Shown here one piece after another: positions 1 to 12,006 of a stretch of DNA of 64,000 nucleotides. Made by a program: the position numbers and the translations under genes. Source of the DNA: Euglena gracilis (taxonomy: Eukaryota; Euglenida; Euglenophyceae; Euglenales); contig CP154954.1 of the NCBI GenBank assembly GCA_039621445.1, positions 70,250,670 through 70,314,669 of the forward strand, written 5' to 3'. Under the pieces are notes generated by a model, which worked only from the letters and a program-made list of their open reading frames with translations, had not been told where the DNA came from and searched no databases. Numbering within the stretch: the stretch's first letter is position 1; the number at the start of each line of letters is the position of its first letter.

Positions 1-3000
1 TCCGTTCCCCATGAGGCAGGGCAAGCGAGTAGCGGTACCCCCCTCGTTCCACTGGGTTACAAGACGAAAGCACAAAGGCCTGAAGTGATCACGGTGTCGA
101 GTAGTCGCCCAGCTGCACTAATACCCCGTTTTCAACCAGGTGTATCGCTTTCAGACACATCTGTACACCCCCCAGCAGCTACAAAAGCGCATCCCAACTT
201 TTACACACACCCCCACCAGACCAACATGCGCGACCAGGACCACTACTCCGACACTTCCTTCCAATGTGTGCACTGTAGGAGAATTTCCGCCCAGCCAGAT
301 TTCGATTGTGGATGTCTAGTCCAAACACCAACACTAATCCCGATTTCGCGTAACCATACACTTGGTTGCGGATCGCAATGCGCGACCGTACATCAAGTGC
401 TCCAACAACGAGGTATTGCCTTGTTGTTTGGGACCGCGAAATCCGTGTCACACACCTCCCCCACCTCCATTTGGCATGATATGGACTGGGTATGCACCCA
501 TCCAACCCATCAACCCTCGGGAATGCCCCTTGGGAGTGTGGATGACACACCCTTGACCTATGTTTGCGGATCCCTGAATTGCGTTACCGCTCTTCAACCC
601 GCGAACCAGGTCGACACCTACGCGATGCGCGTATGGAACGCCTTTAATTTTGGTCAATACCGTATTTTGGAGGAATGGTTCTCCAAAATCGCGGCTTTGG
701 CTGATTCCTTCGATTTGTCGTTGGAAATTGATGCGTTTTCATCAAAAGCGCATGCGCGCTTGTCGCGACATTGGTCGCGACATACCAACGTATTTCTTAA
801 GTTTTGGGGTGATACGGTGCTATGGATGCACCCTCGCCCGAAACTTATCCCGGATGTGGTGGAGAAAATCCTCTGCGATGAAGCGCGAGGAGCTCTCCTC
901 ATACCGGTCAATCCGAATGCGGATTGGTTTCATCAATTATCCTATGTGTGTTTTCATTGGTGGGATTTACCCACTGATGTACCACTATTCGATGATTTTT
1001 GTGGTATATTATTACCACCTGTTAAAGAAATCATTTTTCGCGTTTTTTTCTTTGACGCATTCGGAATATCCGATTTGCGTGTGCCAAGATACCTTGGTAC
1101 GGATGGGGATGCCACACCCTCAACGCAGATTTCTGCGGTTATAGAGAGTGCGGACCAACACCCCAAGTCTGCTGACTATTGTTCGCGAATTACTCGCGAA
1201 TTTCATTGTGTACTGGATAATCCAGTTTACGCCTGCGACATAGACCCCGCGCGTCGCGGTCCGTTCGGTGTTTGTAAAATCGAGCTCAAGGATGGCGCTA
1301 AACCCATGCACCGGAAATTTTTCCGTTGTTCGGGTGAACGCGAACAGGCTCTCAACGAGATGATTGAGAAGCTCATCCAGCGGAAGTGGATTATCCCTTC
1401 CAAGAGCGAGTGGACATCACAAGCTTTTGTGGTGCCCAAACCTGCTGACCAGTCTGGTCAGAAGAAGTGGAGACTAGTGCTGGATTACCGGTACCTGAAC
1501 TCCCAAACGAAGGATGATCCCTTCCCGTTACCGCTGATCGAGGTTTTGATCACCAAACAATCGGATAACCGGTTGTGGTCAATATTTGATCTGGAAGACG
1601 GTTTCCATCAGATGCATTTGCATCCTGATTCGCAACCGTACACGGCATTTGTGACATCCAAGGGTGTGTACCAATGGACGGTACTCCCCATGGGTGTAAG
1701 AATGGCCCAGCCATGTTTCAACGCATGATCCAGTGGGTTTTGCGCGATTTACTGTTTGCTCTGGTGTACATCGATGATGTACTGGTGGGAACCCAACCGC
1801 CATCCGCGAAATCGGGCGAGGATATCCTCGACCCGCATTATCGCGCTGTGCAGGCGGTATTGTCCGCGTTCCAAAAGCATGTGCTTTTTGTGAAGGGTTC
1901 CAAAATGCACCTGTTTCGCAAGATTATTAAGTTTTGCGGACACATCCTGAGCAACGGGCAGTGTAAAGCCACACCCAGTAAGATGGAGGCCATTAGGAAA
2001 TGGACTCCTGAGGTCATTAAGACCTTAACGCATTTACAAGGATTTTTGGGATTAGCCCAATATTACGCGATTTACATGAAAGATTTCGCGAAAATCGCGG
2101 TACCCCTAACCCGACAACTCAGAAATCGGACACCCGATAACGCAAAAGTCATTTGGGATGACCAAATGCGCGAGGCCTTGAATAAAATCAAGGACTTGCT
2201 ACTCAAGAACGTGGTTCTCGATATCGCGGATCCATACAAACCGTATGTCCTGGAAGTCGACAGCAGCGATTACGCTGTTGGCGGGGTTCTTAGCCAGCAT
2301 AATGCGGCGAATGAACTCCGACCTGTGGCTTTCTTCAGCAGGAAGCTACAGGGCGACAACAGGAAAGGACAGGTTAAATGGAGCATTCGCGAAAAGGAGA
2401 CATATGCCTTTGTGCTTATTCTCCTGAAATTCCGCAGCTGGATAGCCAGCAGCTTGGTCCAGATACTCGTGTTGACGGATCATGAGAGCCTTCAACACTG
2501 GTATACCGAGGACCTGAACAAGGCCATGTCATCAGTTGGCAGAAGATGCCGATGGCATGAGTTCTTGAGCCAGTTTAACCTGGTGGTTATCTATACCCCA
2601 GGACACACACAAAAAGTTGCGGATCCTCTCAGCCGAGCACCCTGGTATTATCCTGGGAACCCGGATGAGGGTGATGCGACTTTTCATGGCAGCCATGAGG
2701 CTGACCAGTTCGCACGTCGATCCGACGCTGCGGACAACATGCTCGATTCACTACCCGTTTCCCGGGTGTATCGCAGCATCGCCATTTCACCATTGCGTGG
2801 AAGGCGCCGGCGTGGACGCACTGCCGGACCCCGTCGCATTACGCGTACAGAAACTCCTACCCCCCTATTTTTCCGCGAGTGGGATTATTCGCGTGACCCT
2901 ATATATAGTACCATTGTGAATAGACTTCGTAATGGTGAATCCATAGAGAATTACTCTCTATCACCATTGCGGCTTTTTTTCCGGAATGATTCTGGTTATA

Positions 3001-4333
3001 AATATTGTATACCCCAAGACCTGGTTGATGATGTGATTTTGAACTATCACAACCACGGTCACCCTGGGGCCACCAAACTTCTTTCACTAGTGGGTCGCAG
3101 ATATTGCACAACCCTGAGTGAAAAAGAATTATGTTCACGCTGTTTGCGAATTTCGCAACGGTGCCAAATTTGTCAAGCTGTGAAACCACGCAGAGGTACC
3201 CCCCAGGTACCATGGACTTTTTCCCCGTACCACCTGACATTTTTACGTCCCTCTGCATGGATTTTCTCGAACTTGAACCTTGCAAAGGATCAGATGACAA
3301 AATTTACGATCACGTTTTTGTTGTCGTCTGTCGGCTGAATGGGTACATAGTAGCCACTCCATGCCGGAAAGCAGGGTTGACAGCCCAAATTTTGGCATCC
3401 ACATTCCTGGAGAAATGCATCTGCTTAATGGCTTTACCGAACGAAATGGTGAGTGATCAAGATCACTTGATCTCTTCGCGGTTTTTCACAACTTTGTGCG
3501 GTTTACTTGGCATTGAGCAGCATTTTTCAATTATATACCGCCCGAAAGGCAATGGTAGAGCCGAGGCAGCCGTGAAATCCGTTGTCAATATGCTTCGCCT
3601 TTCACTGGCTGACTCGGGTAAGAATTGGTTATCCGTTCTTCATTGGTGTTTATTTTACATTAATACCTTGCCAGGGTTGGTATTACCACACTCACCGTAC
3701 AAAATTGTTTTCGGACGAGACCCTCCGGCCATAGGGGATATCCTCTCGGAGAGACCCGCCTGAAGTAGCGTCAGCTGTGAAACGTGGTTTGCAGAAGTGG
3801 AATCAGTCCGCTCTGCAGTCCAATCACGTATCACAGAAATTCATTCCAACAAACGGAAATTGTTTCTACAGAACTTCAACACACCTGTGTATAGTCCAGG
3901 TGACCGCGTGTGGGTACGGAATAACCGCACCCGCATGTAATCTTCCAAGCTAGATCCTCTTTGGCTCGGCCCATGAGAAATATTGGAGAGGTTATGTAGT
4001 AGCGGGCGATATAAAGTTGCCTTGCCCAACGGGATTGAGGACGTCCATATGGACGACTTCAAACCGTACCTAAGCCCCCCAGACGGAAAAGCTATCCCCT
4101 GCCTATATTTCAAGCCCCGTTCCAGGTTACCTGAAACGGACGACTTTGTGGTCGATAAGATAACAGACCACAAGGTCGACAGGGGTGTGCACTACTGGAA
4201 AGTTCGCTGGAAAGGGTATGGGCCAGAGGAGGACACTTGGGAGCCAGCATCCAGTTTTGTTGGATATATCCAGCAGGATTGGAAGCTGTGGAACAAGCGC
4301 AATAACATAGACATAAACATAAACACTTTCTGA
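1..4333 (+). pseudogene. pol: Broken pol polyprotein of E1 (Dam-like, RT, RNase H, integrase, chromodomain)
   Basis: Open from base 1 in frame with E2 pol. The order is a Cys-rich segment (about 265-400), a Dam-like segment (about 720-960), reverse transcriptase (about 1,260-2,000, YIDDVL at about 1,768), RNase H (about 2,240-2,510, TDHESL), integrase with HHCC and D-D-E positions (about 3,050-3,600) and a C-terminal chromodomain (about 4,140-4,260, WKVRWKGYG). Breaks relative to E2: loss of one T near 1,695 in GGTGTTAAG, a C-run length change near 3,205, TGA at 3,761-3,763 (CGA in E2), TAA at 3,938-3,940 (CAA in E2) and TGA at 3,974-3,976 (TGC in E2). It cannot make a full-length product. 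Sequence and domain order are seen directly; the loss of function is inferred from the breaks. Confidence 0.93.
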
Positions 4334-4528
4334 AACGATTTCGTTTTGGAGAATGCGTGTGTTTTATGTGAATGTTTCGCGTTTATACCCCCCCTGCACT
4401 TCCTTATTTCTCTATCTTTCTCGCAGAGCTTTTGATTAAGATAGAAGCCTTGCTTTTTCAGTGCTCTCGCACTCAAAGCGACTGACAACAAGGTTAACCT
4501 TCGTTGTCGTCGTCGTTCGGGTAGCATT

Positions 4529-7500
4529 ATGCTGCCTGGGCGCGGACCTGGACCAGGTCCACCATGGCCGCAGCCTTCTGGCGCGCCATACCCCCAGTAC
4601 CCTCAGTATGCCGAGGCCCCGATTCCGGGTGCCCCACATGCTGAGAGGGTTTCAGCCCCGGTATTCGCCGCGGCTACCAGCAGCCGGTCCGCATATGCGG
4701 TACCAGATCCATCTGCCGTCCAGCAGCCGGCACCTCAGCCACCAGCGCAGCGCAGATCGTGCCTGCCGCCGTATGCGGGCGAGATGATCTTCCGCACTAC
4801 GGAGACGTTGGAGCGGGCGATGCGTATGTGCGCACACCCCCCAACGGAGCCCCTTATGCAAACCCTTTGGGATGCATACTGTGCTCAGTTGTTGGTGGTA
4901 GCCAACACCCCTGTGGCTCAGTGGTGTCCCTGTGGTCAGGCCCTGATGACAGGGGGACGGTATTTCTCGTCGGCATCCGATTCCGGATTTGAGCCTGGCG
5001 AGACCATGATGGATCTGGGCGTGTATGTGCCGCCCATGCTGCAAACGCAGACGCCGGTGGGATCCCACACCGTGCATATGCGTGAGCACACGCCCCCACC
5101 GGTAGGTGAGGCTGTGTATGTCCCACCTGGGATGACGAGAATGTTTGCTCGCCCGCCCTCGCCGCAGCGAATGCCGCCGCGCGAGCCGCCAGCGGAGCAA
5201 TTTGTCTCACGGTACACGACGCACGCGGATTACCCGCGCGGCGCACGCGTGCTCCCAGCCGGACAGTCGGACGTGCCCCCTGAGGCATACGTCCAACACG
5301 TGTTCATGCACTGGATGCCACAAGCATCACCGGTCGCCCCTGTCCCTGGCGTTGAGCCACGGAGGCAGGCGGAGCCCATAGTGGTGGAGGATGAACCTCC
5401 CCATCGTGAGGCAGCCCGACCGCCTAGTGCAGCTCCTGTCCAGATTGGGGATATCCCCCGTCGGCAGGAGACTCCCTACTATCACATGGCACCTCCGGGA
5501 ACCGAGCAGGATGAGCTTGCTCGGCACTTCCTGCAGGAGCCAGTATTCGCGTCTGAAAAGCACCGGACGAGGTATTATTCCTCTCTGGCTGCCCTTCAGG
5601 GCCGTGGATACACCCCATACCATCCGTACCAGCCGCAACTGCGGGTGGCAACCCCGGTATTACCCGGTGAGCCCCCGGCAGGTGTGGCAGTATTACCTGC
5701 CACCCTGAAGCGCGACAGGACTACGGAGAACCTTACCCCACAACCCAGGCGACCCAGCCCACGGGACGCGGAAGGCGGTGTGGCAATGCAGGTGGAAGCC
5801 AGCCAGGATACCCCGGCTGGACGACCACCGGCAGAGGCACAGGTGGCGATGAGCCGTCCTCTTGCCGTAATGCTACCGCCGATCCCTCCGCTATGGAAGG
5901 AGCCGCGACCCCCTGCGTCGAAGCCAAGTCCGCCCCAGGCTCCTAGCAAGCGCCCAGCCACGCCATCACCGCGACGTGCGGCGGAGCGGCCAGGTCCCTC
6001 CCCAGAGATGGAATGGGAAGGAACCGAACCGACTCCTGCGGCACCGAGCGCCCGACCCTCTGGTATTCGCCAGACGGCAAAGGACACAGGCAAGGCCGAG
6101 GGCAAAGGCAAGGGAGAAGGCAAAGGCGTGGCCGGCAAAGGGAAGGGTGAGGGTAAAGGTAAGGGAACAGCACGTGAGGAGGAAGAAGAACCAGCAGAAG
6201 TCCTCTCGGACTTTGAGCATATGCTCAGGTTCAAGGCGGAGCTGGAGGACGAAGGCTGGCGAATGCAGCATGATTACCATGTTGCAGGAAACCGCCCCGT
6301 CACTCCTCCACAAGCAGTCATCGATGTGGTATTACGCCACACCGAGAACAGAGTCAGACTATTCCATTACGGAATAGATCTGTACGCCTTCGAAGGTGAA
6401 GGTGGCAGACCCTTGCTGGATACCCAGCCGGGTTTCTGGGAGCTCTGGTTTTGGCTGGGATACCCCTGCCAGAACTGGGGTCTCTTCAGCGACTTCACTG
6501 GTCGCAGTTACCTGCACCAGTTGGGTTTTCGGGACCAGCATGTGTTGGCCCGAAGGCTGAAGGCAGTCTTCGACTGTATTCATACAGTCGGACCCCTCGG
6601 CGTACAGTGGGAATTCTGACCACTACACCCCGACATCGAACGCCTGATCGAGGTGTTGTGGTGCAACAACCTCCAGGTGTGGCTGGTGAGCCATTACGGC
6701 TCCACCTTCCGCGTTAAGCGTGTTTCCCTGGCTAACCAGCAGAGGTATGACCTCTGCTGTAAGTACTGCTGGCAGGAATTTCCTGTCGACTTCTGGGGAT
6801 TCGGCGTGCGCGGAAGTCCTCCACCGCCTCGGGATAACCCGGGCCTGGAGATGGGACGCCGCATGCTTATGCATGTGTGCCGCGACGCCCCGGATGTCCA
6901 GGGCAAAAGTCGCCGCGTCCACAAGCAGCGTATTTTTATGCTGCCGCAGTTCTGGTGGCGAGCCTGGACCACCTACGTATATACCTATATACATCTCCGT
7001 GACCCCCAGGACGATAGGCCTGGTATGGAAAGCCTGCCACCGGATTACGGTGACGCCATCGAGGGTCCTTGTCGTCGGATTCTCGGCCACCTGCGCCCCA
7101 ACTGGCACCTGGCTGATATCAGCCTGGAGGAACATTTGCGGCGACAGTTTGGCGGTACCCTGGACCGGGAGGTATTCCTTCCGCTGATGTCTCACCCGAA
7201 GGCCATCCTCGACCAGCGTATGCCGATTTTGGCATGCGTTCAGGAGTTCGAGGAGGGCTTTTTCGAGGACTGGGAGGACACGCGTTACCGCGGCTTCCTG
7301 GGCCCGAACAGGCCTGCCAACGCCTGGGTGCAGCCATGATGGCCGCCACCCTGGCCCAACAGCGCCAGCAGCAGTACGTTGGCCTTTTACAGGCTGGCGG
7401 ATGCCCAGGGATGCCGATGGCACCCCGACGATCCCCGTTCGCCCGAGGATCTGCGCCCCTTCATCGCCCCAGAGGATGAACCTCTGGCGCGAAGGAGACG

Positions 7501-10035
7501 TGAGGCGTCAGTCGCTTCCACTACCGCCATTCCGCGGCGGGAGGAACGCGACCGCAGCCCCTCCGTCACCATTCTGAGGCAGCACCGCCGTCTCCGACAG
7601 GAACGGCTGTATCATTTGTCTCTGCCCCGCGAGCGGCAGGGGAACGATCGGTTTCCCCGGCTCCCGCGGCGGCTTCCGTCTGTCCACCGGAAGGTGGAGA
7701 CCAGGAACTTCCTGAGGAGGTAGGTGAGAACGTGGAGGATATCCTCTACGCTGATCTGCCTACTCTGGCACAGCCTAGGCCAGACGAAGCACCCGCAGGG
7801 GATATACCTGTGGCTGCTACGCATGTTCCAACGGCTGAGCCTCCAGCCGAGGTGACTGGTATGGTCGTCGAGGATATCCTCGAAGAACCTGCCAGTCCCA
7901 CAGCACGCACCTCGCTAGGAGGCCGTGTGCTCGGCGCCGTGGTCACTGGCATTACTGCCGTGGCTGCTGCACTAACGCCACGAGGTGGAGGCGTAGCATC
8001 AAGCTCAGCCGCCGAGGTCGTGGAGACACCGGATGTCGGTGTCCCCACACCCCCATCTCCGGCAGCAGTGCAACCATCTTCAGGGGATGAGCCCCAGCCG
8101 ACAGAGCCATCTGTCGCACCGGCTACACCGGAGGATCAACCTCCCGTAGCACCTGCGTCAGCGGTTGCGGAGGATCAACCTCCTAGACCGGATGTCGAAA
8201 TGGAAGTGGACGAGATACCCCCACGACCACCGACACCGCGCAGGGTCCCTGCCGTACCGAGGACACTGGCAGAGTTTCTAGGAGTGCCAGCGCCTGTGGA
8301 AGCACCGATTCCGGTGACGACCACAGTGCCACGCCTCGTCGGACAGGAGGAACCTGCTCGGCAACGGCCGGCTGAACAACCCCAGGAACGAGTGCCGACC
8401 CATCGGAGCGTCATGCGCGACCCAGCGGTCAGTATGCCTGCTTCGCCCAGACGGCAAACGTCTACACCGGCACCATCGGCTCCTGATACCAGGTGTAAGC
8501 CGCAGGCGTCGCCTCCTGATTCCGGGAGTGCGAAGCCGAAAGGAGGCAAACCGGGTGCTGCACCCTGTAAGCCCCCTGCTAAAGGCGGTGATGGGAAACC
8601 ACCACCGAAAGGTGGCGCTGGAGGTCAGACTGGCGGACAGCCGAAAGGCCCCACGACAATGCACGACTATTCGGCCGTTGCATCGTCCGGGTACGGCCAG
8701 AGCAAACCGAAAGGTAAGGCTCGTGGTCGACAAGCCCAATCTTCCGCCGGATCGACGGATGAGGAGGAGGATGAACCTGCTTCACCTCCTGTGTCTGCGG
8801 ATGCCCAGCTCTGGACCCAGGATATCCTGACCAGACTAGGCACCGTAGAAGAGAGGACGAAGAAACTGGCTGCTATTAGGCACCAGAAAGGGTCACTGAA
8901 TCGATGGATTCAGCCCCTCTTCGTCCGGGGAGAACCTTTCCACTATGTCCCGGAACATACCTGGACTTTCTGGAATAGGCGCTCACCCAGAGTACTGGCA
9001 CAGTACTTTGGCGAGGACTGCGTGTTGGATTTCCAGCACGGCACGTCCTTTGCCTGGACGTGCACCGTGTGCCACCATGTGCGGCACAACCAACCGCTTG
9101 TGCATGTGTGCAAGCGGCAGGTGCAATCTTCGTGGTTCCATCACAGGGCATATGTGCCGAACTGTGTGGCGCTCGTATGTGGCGAGTGCCTGAACGCCTG
9201 GCAGCACAGCTTGAACAACTCCTACAGTGAGAATGCTCACGACAGGGATATCCCTGCCTTGTGCATCAACTGTATAGGAGGCAAGTTCGTGCAGACTGCT
9301 GATGGAGCAGTCACCACCATTGTCCCCCAGCACTGGAGACGCTGGAGAAGTGGAAGAAGGAGTACAAGCAGGTGGAAGGCCGCCTGAAGCACTCCGACTT
9401 CCACAAGGTAGAAAGCTACCGCCACACGGGAATGGCCCGTGAGTTCCAGATCGACGCTGGGGCAATGCGCCTCGCCGTCGAGGAACACGCCAAGGTAAGA
9501 ATGCCTCTGGACTGATGGCGACTGGGAGACACAGGTTTACCCCCTGTTCTCCAAGCGTCAGCATGGCGGATACGCCTTGCCACTGTGGTCTCCTGAAGAA
9601 TACGATTTGGTGGACTTCAGAGGTTGGTTGGCGGCTGTATTACGGCCCCATACCGCAAGAGCTCGGAAAGCGAGATGGATGTATGACATCAACTTCAAGC
9701 AGACCCCGGGGATGCCCCCGCAGGTGCCTGCGAATCACCCCCGGATGAATTACATCATCTGGCCGGTGATGCTGCCCAGAATTTTCTGGGAGCAACTCCA
9801 ACGGTATCTTCAGCATCATGCTGAACGTACCAGGGGGAAGCTGCCGGAAAATTGGATCAAGGACTGGGAGACCCCTTCCTTTGATGTCAACGATCCGGAG
9901 CTCAACACCATTCGGAGTGAATCAGCTCCGCCGCGTTCCCCACGCCAACTGGAGTTGGTTGAGGACCCGTTAGGGGACCCCCAACGTGACTACTGGCGTG
10001 AGGTGCGCGAACGTCCAGCCGATAAAGGCAGGTGA
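4529..10035 (+). pseudogene. ORF3 of E1: long ORF of unknown function downstream of pol (broken copy)
   Basis: Starts with ATG 195 bp after pol and corresponds to about 1,835 codons. Residues 1-500 are Pro/Ala/Arg-rich and probably disordered. A Lys/Gly/Glu tract (GKGEGKG units) follows near 6,080-6,180. Next is a compact Trp-rich domain (about 6,200-7,330) containing CCKYC and a later HVCRD. A second disordered acidic Pro-rich stretch (7,730-8,800) includes a short Ala/Val-rich hydrophobic segment at about 7,930-7,980. A C-terminal domain (8,800-10,030) has CTVCHH, HVCKR, CGEC and CINC, a likely zinc-binding cluster. Breaks: TGA at 6,617, TGA at 7,337 (TCA in E2), a lost G near 7,576, and indels between 9,330 and 9,580. 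It occupies the env position, but I see no signal peptide or convincing envelope features. I do not recognise a homologue and assign no function. Confidence 0.8.
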
Positions 10036-10859
10036 GGTGTCTGTAAGCGCCAATGCGGCGTCTTTCAGCACCCTCGTCAGGTATTCGCCTGCCCTCATGT
10101 TTGGGTATTCGCCCGAACAGCCCCTTCGAAGACCCTTTGCGTTATTCGCCGCTAGTAAGTTCCCACCGTGATGCTGCCATGTGCAGGATTCCGTGCGCAT
10201 GCATGCACACCCCCTCCCCTCTCCCCTCTCGCGGGCGTGCGACACGCAGCGCACAGGGCCGACGGCCTCTTTTCCTTTCCTTTCTTTTCTTTTCGGCCGT
10301 TTGAGGCCTTAAGGCTGCCAGACAGCACAACTTTTCTGGCCTAAGCCAACCCCCCTCCTCTCTACTTTCCCCCCCGGGGCAAATGCTGTCGCCGGCAGTT
10401 GGTTTTGTAGAGTAGGATTTCCTTTTGCGTGGTCAGGTTTGACTGGCCATGCGCCCTGCCCAGATTTGACTGGTCAGAGGCCCCCTCCCTCCACACCCTC
10501 CCCATGGGTTTTCCTGGAATGCCCATGGACCCAACCCCAAGTGCCTTTGGCACACCCAAACTGGGTGGATGGGTTTGCTTGGCAAGGAAACCTGCCAGCC
10601 CCATTTTCCCCAGTGGGCTATAATATACTATATACCACCCATAAGCCACCGCAGAATAGGTGAAACCATTTTGCGCGTTTTGGGCTTTTTGGGTCCCCTC
10701 CTTTCCGCCCCCCCCCCTTTGAGTGGACCCCTGTGCGACGGAAAGGGCCCCTGTGGATGCGCCAGGGTGCACCTCCCACAGACCAGGTCTGTGTCCGAAA
10801 TCCCTGTGGCCAGAATGCCTGGTCCAAAGGGGAAATCGGGCATAGCCCTGGGAGGGGGA
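10036..10859 (+). other. 3' UTR and polypurine tract of E1
   Basis: Non-coding stretch between the ORF3 stop and the LTR. It contains three short hairpins with TATTCG-type loops (10,078-10,091 CAGG/CCTG; 10,103-10,114 GGG/CCC; about 10,138-10,152), a pyrimidine-rich block (10,205-10,240) and GCCTTAAGGC near 10,305. The purine run GGGAGGGGGA at 10,850-10,859 abuts the LTR and is the expected plus-strand primer site. The same parts occur in E2 and D. Confidence 0.8.
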
Positions 10860-11175
10860 TGTGTACCAGGAGTATGCTTCTGTCCCCTTCCGTTGAGGAT
10901 GTTAGGATGGAAGCAGATCCTATTAGGATCTCCTAATGGGTGCCCCTTCTCACTCCACAGGTGGTATTCTTCTTTATACCTTTTCCTTCCTTTCCACCGG
11001 ACCGGACGTGGTAATCCAGTCCGTCCTCCCTGCATTGCTCTGTGCTTTGCTTCTTGGGAAGTGGGAAAAGGGTTTTTACTGTTACTCTGGTTTTCAGTTC
11101 CCAAGTAGGTGCGCCAAGGCGAAAGCGAAGGCTTTTGGGAATTGGGAAAGGGGAATTGGGAATCAGACGTACACT
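10860..11175 (+). repeat. 3' LTR of E1 (316 bp)
   Basis: Begins TGTGTACC directly after the polypurine tract and ends GTACACT, matching both E2 LTRs with scattered differences. It holds a perfect 17-bp hairpin palindrome AGATCCTATTAGGATCT at 10,915-10,931, a CACAG/GTGGTATT core near 10,960 preceded by pyrimidines, a TTTATACC stretch that could be a core promoter, and the GGCGAAAGCGAAGGC block near 11,118. Promoter and poly(A) roles are inferred from LTR biology only. Confidence 0.9.
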
Positions 11176-11995
11176 ATTGGCCCATATTTTTTCTCTTGTC
11201 CATGTCTTCGCAAATGCATTGTCTTCCTTCGTCCAGAACTTGCGGAACCTTGCATTTTCCCATGATGCAAATGCTTCTTGCACAGTTCCTTGCTGAACGT
11301 TGAACTTGTCCAGGATCAGGTCGATGAATTCCCAGCGCACGGCGTACTCCTCGGAGATGTACTGCCTTTTGATTCTTCTTCCCCTTCCAATTGGTCTTGG
11401 CAGGGTCTCTGGCTCTTCCACCTCGTAGTACTCCTCCTCTGCAGCTGGTCCTCATTCTGGATCTCCTGGATCTGGTTGGTTCTCCATCACCACATTTCTC
11501 CTGAATGGCTGCAATGGCACTTCCTGTTCTTCAGCTGCACCTTCATAGCCTGGAGCTGGACTCCTTGATTCTTCTTCTCCTTCTTGGCCATCCCACACTG
11601 TCAATGCAGATCTCCATCCTTCTTCTGGAAGTCGGACACTCCATCTGCTCCAGCTCCAGTCTGTCCCTTCCTGCACTTCCGAGTGATCTTCTTCCGGCCT
11701 CCAACTGACATTCATCCTTCTGGCCTTGGCATTCTGGTATTCTGACTCTGGCATTCTGGTCTTCTGTTAGTGGTTGATGAACACTTCAGTTTTCTGGGTG
11801 TCTCTTGGGGTGCCTTTTTCCTTCTTACCCTTGATATTTGAGTGCACAAGACTTTGCCAGCTTGATAGGATGAAGTGTTCAGGTTTGGAACCACCTACAG
11901 AGACGCAGTCCAATCAAATTAAGTTAGGAACTTCCGCAAAGCGGAAGGTTCCGCGGTTGGTCTTTATTTTGGCCCCGCCCGGCGCCACACCCCAG
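11176..11995 (-). pseudogene. Fragment of another element encoding the first half of a Dam-like domain
   Basis: On the minus strand the last roughly 80 codons before E1 read as a compact segment with EAFASWENARFRKFW, then EDNAF and IWAN. This matches the pattern DxFASxxNAxxxRFW...DNAF...W...WANPP that I know from the Dam-like domain of DIRS retroelements. E1 inserted exactly after the Asn of the expected NPP motif, so the rest should resume beyond E1, off the window. Upstream (about 11,450-11,750) is an acidic Pro/Trp-rich reading frame, and farther up nothing I recognise. The fragment meets element C near 12,006. The domain assignment is by eye and moderate; the element class is unknown. Confidence 0.5.
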
Positions 11996-12006
11996 GGGCC
12001 GCCGCC

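Larger units (their letters stand above)
1..11175 (+). mobile_element. Element E1: 3' part of a Ty3/gypsy-type chromodomain LTR retrotransposon
   Basis: The window opens inside pol of an LTR retrotransposon that runs on through a broken pol, a third long ORF, a 3' UTR, a polypurine tract and a 3' LTR ending at 11,175. Position 1 aligns with about 25,700 of the complete sister copy E2, which lies in the opposite orientation, so the 5' LTR, gag and the protease are outside the window. Both copies are alike along their whole shared length. E1 carries its own nonsense mutations and indels in pol and ORF3, at sites where E2 is intact, and it is intact where E2's ORF3 is broken. The family was therefore intact recently and each copy has decayed separately. 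The 3' flank is ATTGG (11,176-11,180); its partner duplication is off the window. Confidence 0.93.

Noticed and set aside
179-550. Minus-strand open frames throughout 1-10,000
   Set aside because: Shadows of the plus-strand pol and ORF3; equivalents opposite E2 are likewise shadows.
4529-10035. ORF3 as a retroviral envelope gene
   Set aside because: No signal peptide, no clear transmembrane anchor and no cleavage or fusion features; the only hydrophobic segment is a short Ala/Val stretch in a disordered region.
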